DNA of 5,137 nucleotides, taken from assembly GCA_035639875.1 (NCBI GenBank), contig DASQXE010000030.1, positions 1 through 5,137 on the forward strand, given 5' to 3'. A program made the position numbers and the translations under genes. Shown here in pieces: positions 1 to 4,850 of this stretch; the stretch's first letter is position 1; the number at the start of each line of letters is the position of its first letter. The notes beneath the pieces are model-generated. The model searched no databases and was not told the origin of the DNA. It saw only the letters and a program-made list of their open reading frames with translations. Origin of the DNA: JAIBJP01 sp035639875 (lineage in GTDB: Bacteria; Actinomycetota; Thermoleophilia; Gaiellales; Gaiellaceae).

Positions 1-624
1 CGTCCATTCGAGCAGCACCGAGAGATCGGAGGGCTCTTGGAGCTCGAGGAGGAAGACTCCATCGCCGATCGCGTGCGGGAGCCCGGCCGGGACGAAGAAG
101 CAGTCGCCTCGACCGACGGTCAGCTCGTTGAGCGCGTCGAGCATGGCCGCGCGATCCTGACGATCGACCCAATCCGCGAGGACGTCGAGCTCGACGTCTT
201 CGCGAAAGCCGAGCCACACGGCCGGGCGCTCGCCGCGCGTCTCGACGATCAGCCAGGCCTCGGTCTTGCCGTGCAAGAGGCCGAGGCGACTCCGGGCAAA
301 TTCCTGATTCGGATGGAAGTGCACGGGCAACCGCTCGCCTGCGTCGAGCAACTTCACGAGCAGAGCGGAATCGGTCCCGTACCGCGCCGTGTGCGCGGGG
401 CCGAGGTACGCGACTGGATCGGCCGCGATCGCGTCCCGGAGCAGCCGTCCGTCTGGCAGCGCGCTCAGGCCGGCTCCGTCCGCTCCGAACACCGTCGCGG
501 TCGACCCGATCCAGTCTTCCGGAGCGTGATCGTCGGTCGACGGGATGCCGCGGAAGCTCGCGATCGCCTCTCCTCCACGGTAGAAGCGGTGCAGCTGGTT
601 CGGTGCCAGCTTGATCGGGTTCAG
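1..624 (-). CDS. ManA-like class I mannose-6-phosphate isomerase family protein, 3' end cut by window edge
   Basis: Family members are cytoplasmic zinc-dependent enzymes that interconvert aldose and ketose phosphates, classically mannose-6-P and fructose-6-P. The 208 visible codons give a cupin-type protein. Residues 102-105 (HFHP) correspond to the QxHP metal site, with His in place of the usual Gln. GKTEAW (119-124) supplies E122, and the stretch GDCFFVPAGLPHAIG (173-187) supplies H184. FLLELQEPSDLSVLLEW (191-207) matches the conserved strand after the metal site. No ATG, GTG or TTG lies in frame between the upstream in-frame TGA and the first family-like residues, so I place the start at CTG 624-622, giving NPIKLAPNQ after the initiator. 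AGGCGG at 637-632 is correctly spaced. The gene begins 11 bp after the ABC ATPase stop and is the fifth operon gene in view. Family assignment is strong. The true substrate may be another phosphosugar, because the neighbours do not form a mannose pathway. Confidence 0.85.
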   Translation of the reverse strand, partial: MNPIKLAPNQLHRFYRGGEAIASFRGIPSTDDHAPEDWIGSTATVFGADGAGLSALPDGRLLRDAIAADPVAYLGPAHTARYGTDSALLVKLLDAGERLPVHFHPNQEFARSRLGLLHGKTEAWLIVETRGERPAVWLGFREDVELDVLADWVDRQDRAAMLDALNELTVGRGDCFFVPAGLPHAIGDGVFLLELQEPSDLSVLLEWT

Positions 625-631
625 GGGACAA

Positions 632-637
632 CCGCCT
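632..637 (-). promoter_or_regulatory. Ribosome binding site that supports a CTG start for the ManA-like gene
   Basis: AGGCGG on the minus strand matches five of six bases of AGGAGG and ends 7 nt before CTG at 624-622. Its first two bases are the last two of the TAG stop codon of the upstream ATPase gene, so terminating ribosomes could pass directly to the isomerase start. This is a sequence match only and no start has been shown experimentally. Confidence 0.5.
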
Positions 638-1406
638 AAGCGGCCACTTCCAACGCGCCGGTCATCATCCCGACGACTCTTTCGAGGCTGGTCTCACTCT
701 TGTCGAGTGTCACGATCGTCCTGCCGTTCCGCAGCACAGTGATGCGGTCGGCGACCGCGAAGACCTCGGGAAGGTTGTGGCTGATCATGATCACGGCGAG
801 CCCCTGGGTCCGCACCTCTTTGATCAGCTCGAGCACCATGGACGACTCCCGCACGCCGAGGGCGGCCGTCGGCTCGTCCATGATCACGATCCGCCTGCCC
901 CACGCGATTGCGCGGGCGACGGCAACCGCCTGGCGCTGCCCGCCCGAGAGGCTGAGTACCGGCTGGTCGACTGACTGGATGCCGATCTTGAGCCGGCGCA
1001 TCTCTTCCCCGGCTCGGCGGCGCATCGCGTTCTTGTCCAGGAATCCGAGCCAGGACAGGGGCGGAGGACGCAGCAACTCGCGACCAAGGAAGAGGTTGCC
1101 TGAGGCGTCGAGGTGGTCCGCAAGGGCGAGATCCTGGTAGACGGTCTCGATGCCAAGCTCGCGCGCCTCACGCGGGTTTGTGATGGTGACCGGCCGGCCT
1201 TCGATCGCGATCTCGCCGGCGTCGGCCTGGTAGACGCCGGAAACGATCTTGATCAGAGTCGACTTGCCGGCGCCGTTGTCACCGACGATCGCGTGGACCT
1301 CGTTCGGCCGAAGGGTGAAGTTCGCCTCGCGCAACGCGACGACATGGCCGAAGTGCTTTTGGACGTTGCGAGCCTCGAGCAGCGGTGGCGACGGCGGAGT
1401 CGTCAT
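636..1406 (-). CDS. Sugar ABC transporter ATP-binding protein (CUT2, single nucleotide-binding domain, FrcA-like)
   Basis: This is the ATPase that powers import of a monosaccharide or polyol by a CUT2 (ribose/fructose/inositol-type) ABC transporter at the inner face of the membrane. It has 256 residues from ATG 1406, the size of a one-domain FrcA-type protein rather than the roughly 500-residue two-domain RbsA type. All ATPase motifs are intact: Walker A GDNGAGKST (42-50), Q-loop Q91, signature LSGGQ (153-157), Walker B RIVIMDEP (172-179) with catalytic E178, and switch H210 in MISHN. An in-frame start at 1517 would overlap the upstream gene by 76 bp and adds a non-conserved arginine-, glycine- and cysteine-rich leader, so I reject it. 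GTG 1418 is a possible alternative. No clear ribosome binding site precedes ATG 1406. The permease and sugar-binding protein genes are absent here and may lie left of the window. Confidence 0.93.
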   Translation of the reverse strand: MTTPPSPPLLEARNVQKHFGHVVALREANFTLRPNEVHAIVGDNGAGKSTLIKIVSGVYQADAGEIAIEGRPVTITNPREARELGIETVYQDLALADHLDASGNLFLGRELLRPPPLSWLGFLDKNAMRRRAGEEMRRLKIGIQSVDQPVLSLSGGQRQAVAVARAIAWGRRIVIMDEPTAALGVRESSMVLELIKEVRTQGLAVIMISHNLPEVFAVADRITVLRNGRTIVTLDKSETSLERVVGMMTGALEVAA

Positions 1407-1409
1407 CGG

Positions 1410-1425
1410 CGAGATCACAATCTCG
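1410..1425 (-). promoter_or_regulatory. Small inverted repeat just ahead of the ABC ATPase start
   Basis: CGAGAT, a four-base loop and ATCTCG form a perfect 6-bp stem in the 35-bp gap between the oxidoreductase stop and the ATPase ATG at 1406. It covers the place where a ribosome binding site would sit, and GTG 1418 lies in its loop. It could tune translation of the ATPase relative to the enzymes. There is no T-run, so it is not a terminator. A short stem in GC-rich DNA can arise by chance. Confidence 0.25.
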
Positions 1426-1441
1426 GACAGCGGTGCACGAG

Positions 1442-2596
1442 TCAAGCCCTGGCAACCGAGACCACCGCCTGCTCCGCGTGCGAGCGGAGCGCAGCAGTGA
1501 ACAGCCGGTGTGTCCACGCGACCTCGTCGGGCGTCGCGCAGTAGAAAGGCTGCCGCATCCCCTCACGTCCGTGCGCAAGCTCGTCCAGGAACGCCGCCCA
1601 CATCTGCAGGATGGCGTCGGAGAACCCGAACTCGAAAATTGCGCCGGTGATCGTGGGATACGCAGATTCCGAGCCCAGGTCGAGCGTCTGCCACGTCTGC
1701 GCCTCCCCAGCGGCGTACTCCATGAACCGGAGCGTCTTCTGCAGCTTGGTCGAAAACGCAATCGAGCCCTCCGTCCCGTCGATCTCGATCACCCACGTGT
1801 TCGTCTCACCCGGCGCCATCCTCTTCGTCTCGATCCGTAATGGAAAGCTGACGTCGCCGTCCCGAGCCTCGCAGAGCAGGACGGCGTTGTCCCAGGTGTT
1901 GCAGGCGGCCCAGCCTCCCGTCCCGTCGGGCCGCTCCGTCACGACATCGGAGAGGATTGCGCGAACGTTCTCGGGCATCCACCCCGCGCGCAGGGGCAGG
2001 TGGAGAGCGTGAACGCCGAGATCGCCCATGCAGCCGTATTCCCCGTTGAGCTCGGCCCGGCGTTTCCAATTGATCGGCTTGCCCGGATCGAGGTCGCTCG
2101 AATGCAGAAATTGCGAGCGCACCTCGAGGACACGGTGGTAACGCCGTTCCCGGATGAAGCGGAACGCCGCCAGCCCGCCCGGAAAGAACGGGAACTCGGA
2201 CGAGCAACGGACGAGCAGCTCCGGATGTGCAGCGACCTCGGCCATGATCGCCTCGTTCGCACTGAGGTCGATTCCGAAGGGCTTCTCGCCGAGCAGATGC
2301 TTCCCTGACTGGAGGACCGCGATGTAGAGCTCCTCGTGCAGGTGGTGCGGCACGGCGCAGTAGACCGCCTCGACAGATTCGTCCTCGAGCAGCCTCGCGT
2401 AGTCCGTGACGAGGCGCGGTCGCGGGTTGAGCCGTTCGTACCAGGCGAGCACGTCAGGATTCACATCGCAGACGACGGCGATCTCCGGTCGCACGCCGAT
2501 GTCCGCCAGATGCACCCAACGGGCTGCGGCGCTCGCGAACTCACGGCCCATCAACCCTCCGCCGACAATGCCGAAGCGGATGACCCGGTCAGCCAT
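1442..2596 (-). CDS. Gfo/Idh/MocA family NAD(P)-dependent oxidoreductase
   Basis: This is a 384-residue cytoplasmic dehydrogenase of the family that oxidises sugars, inositols or their derivatives at a hydroxyl carbon using NAD(P). The N-terminal Rossmann fold opens with FGIVGGGLMG (8-17). D44 ends the second strand (VVCDVNPD, 41-48), a position that often contacts the cofactor ribose. GEKPFG (103-108) carries the family EKP motif with the likely catalytic K105. GDLGVHALHL (191-200) carries the D192/H196 pair of the substrate-binding domain, followed by the C-terminal beta-sheet half. I chose ATG 2596 (MADRVIRFGIVGGG) over ATG 2629, which adds 11 residues ahead of the first strand and overlaps the aldolase further. 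The chosen start overlaps the aldolase stop by 8 bp, implying translational coupling. The substrate cannot be read from sequence. myo-Inositol 2-dehydrogenase, glucose-fructose oxidoreductase-like and scyllo-inositol enzymes all share this architecture. Confidence 0.92.
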   Translation of the reverse strand: MADRVIRFGIVGGGLMGREFASAAARWVHLADIGVRPEIAVVCDVNPDVLAWYERLNPRPRLVTDYARLLEDESVEAVYCAVPHHLHEELYIAVLQSGKHLLGEKPFGIDLSANEAIMAEVAAHPELLVRCSSEFPFFPGGLAAFRFIRERRYHRVLEVRSQFLHSSDLDPGKPINWKRRAELNGEYGCMGDLGVHALHLPLRAGWMPENVRAILSDVVTERPDGTGGWAACNTWDNAVLLCEARDGDVSFPLRIETKRMAPGETNTWVIEIDGTEGSIAFSTKLQKTLRFMEYAAGEAQTWQTLDLGSESAYPTITGAIFEFGFSDAILQMWAAFLDELAHGREGMRQPFYCATPDEVAWTHRLFTAALRSHAEQAVVSVARA

Positions 2597-3413
2597 CCAG
2601 CATCGCAAGTGCGTCGACTGCCGAGGCACCGTCGTGCACGACCGCCATCAGCGCGCGGGTCATCGCCGCCGGGTATTCGTGCTGGATGACGTTCCGCCCG
2701 TAGACGATGCCGGCGGCGCCGAGGCGGATCACCACCTCGGTCCGGCGGAGGATCTCCTCGTCGGCTGCGCGTCCGCCCCCGCGGACGAGCACAGGTACTG
2801 CGCCGGCCATCTCCAGCACACGGGAATAGTCATCGAGGTCGTCGGTCGGGTCGGCCTTGATCACGTCGGCACCGAGCTCGACTGCCTGGCGGACGAGGGT
2901 GACGATCGTGCCCACGTCCCCGTCGACGCCATATCCCGACTCCCCAGGCTTCATCGCGAGCGGCTCCACCATGAGAGGCATGCCGACGGAGTCGCAGACG
3001 GCGCGGAGTGCCGAGACATTACGCACACAAGCGTGGTGGAGCTCTGGTTGCTCAGGCAGTAGAAGCAGGTTGACGACGACACACGCGGCGTCGAGAACGA
3101 GCGCCTTCTCGACGGCGTTCTCGACGAGCTGGCTGAACAGGTACTCACGACCGACGCCCTCGCGGCCGTAGACGTTCGCGACGTCGGTGCGTAGGACGAG
3201 CGCAGGCTTCGGGCCACGCCTCTGCTGCAGCAGATGCGCTTGCCCAGGCGAAAGCTGAATCGCATCCGGCTTCGCCTCGACGAGCGTCGCGACGACGCGT
3301 TCCATGTTCTCGATCCCCGTCAGAAATGACTCCTCGCCGAAGAGGCCGTGGTCGACCGCGACGTCGAAGCAGCGCCCGTCAGCGGCGAAGAGCCGGTTGA
3401 GCCGGGGGTTCAT
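2589..3413 (-). CDS. Class I aldolase of the DeoC/FbaB/LacD superfamily
   Basis: The 274-residue TIM-barrel protein resembles class I (Schiff-base, metal-independent) aldolases such as archaeal-type fructose-bisphosphate aldolase, tagatose-bisphosphate aldolase and LsrF. FDVAVDHGLFG (16-26) is the conserved first strand. The likely Schiff-base lysine is K186 in ADVIKADPT (182-190). VPVLVRGGG (206-214) and GIVYGRNVIQ (235-244) match the phosphate-binding loops, so the substrate is probably a phosphorylated ketose. That fits the kinase immediately upstream. I chose ATG 3413, which overlaps the kinase stop in an ATGA junction. The in-frame start at 3533 adds 40 arginine-rich residues that simply read the kinase coding region in another frame. 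The expected product is a triose phosphate plus an aldehyde or hydroxyketone. The exact donor is unknown, and a thiolase-like LsrF role is possible. Confidence is high for the family and low for the substrate. Confidence 0.9.
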   Translation of the reverse strand: MNPRLNRLFAADGRCFDVAVDHGLFGEESFLTGIENMERVVATLVEAKPDAIQLSPGQAHLLQQRRGPKPALVLRTDVANVYGREGVGREYLFSQLVENAVEKALVLDAACVVVNLLLLPEQPELHHACVRNVSALRAVCDSVGMPLMVEPLAMKPGESGYGVDGDVGTIVTLVRQAVELGADVIKADPTDDLDDYSRVLEMAGAVPVLVRGGGRAADEEILRRTEVVIRLGAAGIVYGRNVIQHEYPAAMTRALMAVVHDGASAVDALAMLDG

Positions 3414-4348
3414 GCCAACCCCGCCAGCGCGAGCGTCTCCTCGAGACCGCGCACGCCCTCGGAGGCTCCAACGGCCGTCGTGGCAAGGGCGCCGGCGGCG
3501 TTCGCGAACCGGACCCCGCGCTCGAACGGCCACCCTGCGAGCTTGGCGTAGATGAGACCGGCAGCGAACGCGTCCCCCGAGCCCGTTCCGTCGACCACGT
3601 CGACAGGGGGTGGTGCCACGCTGCCTTCGAAGTCAGGGGCCGCCGCGTAGCAGCCTGCCGGTCCCAGCGTCACGACCACCTCGTTGACGCCTCGATTGCG
3701 GAGCCAGGAGGCAGCCTCCGCCGGGTCCTCCTCACCAGTGATTGCCTGAGCCTCGTGGAGGCCCGGTGTGAAGAGATCCACGTACGGGAGCAGTGGCAGC
3801 ACGCGCCCCCACCGCCCGCTCGCGAAGATGGTGTCCAGGCTCGTCTGGATGCTTCGGCGCTGTGCATCCGCGAGGATCTCCGCGGCCGGCTCGCCGTCGA
3901 GTTGATCGAGCACCAGGGCGCCCGCCAGATGCAGGGCGCGGCCGGAGAGAAGGAGCTCCCGATCGAGTTCCTCTCTGCGAAGGTGTGCGTTTGCACCGGT
4001 CAGGTGCAGAAACGTCCGCTCGCCCTCACCGTCGACTAGCGCGACGGTAGCGGAAGTCGAAACCGCCCGATCCACGAGCACGCAGCGTCCGTCGATTCCA
4101 CGCTCGTGGATCAGGCCGAGCAGGAACTCCCCGAATGGGTCCGCTCCGACTTTGCCCGCGACGCCGGCGCGGAGTCCAAGTCGGGCCAAGGCGCTGGCGG
4201 TGTTGAGCGCGGAGCCGCCTCCACGCATGCTGATTTCGTCGACGAGCTCGAGGGTTCCCCTCGCCGGAAGGCCGTCGACCGGACGTGCGATCACATCCAC
4301 GACGAGAATCCCCAGGCAGACAACGTCGAGCGGCTTGCTTGGCACCAC
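3410..4348 (-). CDS. PfkB/ribokinase-family carbohydrate kinase
   Basis: This is a 312-residue cytoplasmic ATP-dependent sugar kinase, a full family length. The first PfkB signature is seen at 41-58 (MRGGGSALNTASALARLG), followed by AGKVGADPFGEFL (64-76), the usual second part. The second signature, DGTGSGDAFAAGLIY (253-267), carries the anion hole and catalytic base D259. VTLGPAGCY (226-234) is the nucleotide-binding strand. The start is GTG 4348 or GTG 4345. AGGA at 4358-4355 is 6 nt from the first, which I prefer. ATG 4350 is in another frame. The stop overlaps the aldolase ATG by 4 bp. As first gene of the operon it probably makes the phosphoketose (or other phosphosugar) that the aldolase cleaves, as IolC, fructokinase-like and YihV kinases do in their pathways. 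Sequence alone does not separate fructose, deoxyketogluconate, inositol-derived or other substrates. Confidence 0.93.
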   Translation of the reverse strand: MVPSKPLDVVCLGILVVDVIARPVDGLPARGTLELVDEISMRGGGSALNTASALARLGLRAGVAGKVGADPFGEFLLGLIHERGIDGRCVLVDRAVSTSATVALVDGEGERTFLHLTGANAHLRREELDRELLLSGRALHLAGALVLDQLDGEPAAEILADAQRRSIQTSLDTIFASGRWGRVLPLLPYVDLFTPGLHEAQAITGEEDPAEAASWLRNRGVNEVVVTLGPAGCYAAAPDFEGSVAPPPVDVVDGTGSGDAFAAGLIYAKLAGWPFERGVRFANAAGALATTAVGASEGVRGLEETLALAGLA

Positions 4349-4390
4349 ATGACATCCTGATCGAGTTCGAGGCCCGGAGCATTTCTTCAG

Positions 4391-4413
4391 CCGAGATCCG
4401 TACGGAAGCTCGG
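4391..4413. promoter_or_regulatory. Candidate operator dyad upstream of the sugar operon
   Basis: A 10-bp perfect palindrome, TCCGTACGGA (4397-4406), is nested between inverted arms CCGAG (4391-4395) and CTCGG (4409-4413). The site lies 43-65 bp upstream of the kinase GTG, the only long leader of the operon, so it is where a LacI, ROK or GntR-type repressor would be expected to bind. No regulator gene is in the window and no clear -10/-35 pair can be named. Function is inferred from symmetry and place only. Confidence 0.35.
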
Positions 4414-4441
4414 GCCCCGACCTCGACCGCCACGCCCGCCC

Positions 4442-4464
4442 TTGCGCAAAAATGGGTGCAAAAG
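4442..4464. repeat. Pair of GCAAAA motifs 12 bp apart, left of the tRNA fragment
   Basis: Two copies of GCAAAA (4446-4451 and 4458-4463) sit one helical turn apart. The first overlaps the 8-bp palindrome TTGCGCAA (4442-4449). A similar TTGCAAAA element lies right of the tRNA fragment. They could be arm sites for a tyrosine recombinase acting on the tRNA att core, or operator half-sites for the sugar operon. The remaining kinase leader (4349-4492) holds no reading frame that I can support. Confidence 0.3.
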
Positions 4465-4485
4465 TTTGGCTCCGGGCGCCAGGAG

Positions 4486-4515
4486 CGAAACAAAGGCCCC
4501 GCTGTGCGGGGCCTT
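4486..4515 (-). terminator. Intrinsic terminator downstream of the tRNA-Met fragment
   Basis: AAGGCCCCGC (4506-4515 read on the minus strand) pairs perfectly with GCGGGGCCTT (4493-4502) across a 3-base loop. The minus strand continues as TTTGTTTCG, a usable U-tract. The hairpin begins 5 nt after the tRNA 3' end, the usual place for a tRNA terminator. It also isolates the sugar operon from transcription entering from the right, so the kinase promoter must lie between here and 4348. Confidence 0.8.
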
Positions 4516-4520
4516 CTCAG

Positions 4521-4564
4521 TAGCGGGGGCAGGATTTGAACCTGCGACCTCCGGGTTATGAGCC
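4521..4564 (-). tRNA. tRNA-Met (CAU) 3' fragment, 5' half absent; probable attachment-site remnant
   Basis: Read on the minus strand, the fragment holds the anticodon loop CTCATAA (4562-4556, anticodon CAT at 4560-4558 in loop position), the 3' anticodon-stem strand CCCGG, variable region AGGTC, a complete T arm (GCAGG, loop TTCAAAT, CCTGC), 3' acceptor strand CCCCGCT and discriminator A at 4521. CCA is not encoded. The 5' anticodon-stem strand should be CCGGG, but only the two bases next to the loop agree. Beyond 4564 there is no D arm and no AGCGGGG acceptor strand as far as 5137. It therefore cannot fold as a tRNA. Loss of the 5' part with a perfect 3' part and its own terminator is what a tRNA-targeting integrative element leaves at its far end. 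Initiator versus elongator identity cannot be decided without the 5' half. Confidence 0.8.
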
Positions 4565-4679
4565 GCCTCGATTATGTACACGAGTTCCACCGCATTCCGC
4601 AGAAATGCAGGCCTCGAGCCAGTCGTTCAGCGGCGGCCGTGCATGAGGCGGAACACGGTGACATCGCTGCGGAAGCGCG

Positions 4680-4699
4680 ACGCTTGCAAAACGCTTGCA
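4680..4699. repeat. Tandem direct repeat ACGCTTGCA, 11-bp period
   Basis: ACGCTTGCA occurs exactly at 4680-4688 and 4691-4699, separated by two bases, about one helical turn apart. The junction reads TTGCAAAACGCTTGCA. It lies 115 bp from the tRNA fragment, on the side where the integrated element would be, and shares GCAAAA with the pair at 4446-4463. That makes it a candidate recombinase or excisionase arm site. The repeat itself is plain to see but its role is inferred. Confidence 0.45.
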
Positions 4700-4799
4700 G
4701 CTGTTCGCGATCATGTCGGACGCGAGACTGTCGAGTTCGCCTCTGTCGCCGCGATTCAGCGGCTGCCACTAGATGAGGGGGAGACCCAACCGACGAGTC

Positions 4800-4828
4800 G
4801 GATCGGCCGCCCGGTAGGCGGCCGATCC
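4800..4828 (-). terminator. 12-bp perfect hairpin after the SGNH hydrolase gene, possible terminator
   Basis: GGATCGGCCGCC (4800-4811) pairs without mismatch with GGCGGCCGATCC (4817-4828) around loop CGGTA. It begins 22 nt beyond the hydrolase stop codon. Neither strand has a T-run after it, so it is not a textbook intrinsic terminator. In high-GC actinobacteria, tail-less hairpins are often found at gene ends and may stop transcription or protect the 3' end. Confidence 0.5.
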
Positions 4829-4850
4829 TCTGCTCCGTCGATTGCGGCGT

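Larger units (their letters stand above)
4565..4850. other. Gene-free spacer between tRNA fragment and SGNH hydrolase
   Basis: I see no supportable gene here. Short open frames exist on both strands (for example 4572-4769 minus and 4574-4885 plus), but they are arginine- and alanine-rich, lack recognisable domains and lack convincing ribosome binding sites. The stretch holds a tandem ACGCTTGCA pair, two TTCAGCGGC copies (4626-4634 and 4755-4763) and a 12-bp hairpin. It may be the end of a decayed integrative element. Confidence 0.5.

Noticed and set aside
37..639. Plus-strand open frame of 200 codons
   Set aside because: It is antisense to the ManA-like gene, has a charged, low-complexity composition and no domain, whereas the minus strand shows clear family motifs over the same bases.
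1407..1517. 37-residue N-terminal extension of the ABC ATPase from a start at 1517
   Set aside because: It would overlap the oxidoreductase by 76 bp and adds non-conserved residues ahead of the normal first strand; ATG 1406 gives the family length.
3414..3533. 40-residue N-terminal extension of the aldolase
   Set aside because: Arginine-rich sequence made by reading the kinase gene out of frame; ATG 3413 at the ATGA junction gives the family N-terminus.
4026..4493. Minus-strand open frame of 155 codons overlapping the kinase start
   Set aside because: Most of it lies out of frame inside the kinase gene, and the rest covers the leader with no recognisable domain or ribosome binding site.
4387..4590. 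Minus-strand 67-codon frame running through the tRNA fragment and terminator
   Set aside because: Its central part is translated tRNA and terminator sequence, a well-known source of spurious proteins.
4680..4699. CRISPR array
   Set aside because: Only two 9-bp copies with a 2-bp gap; no repeat-spacer structure.
4565..4850. Remnant integrase gene next to the tRNA fragment
   Set aside because: I translated the minus strand in several frames and found no tyrosine recombinase motif (no R...HxxR...Y pattern), only short frames with stops.
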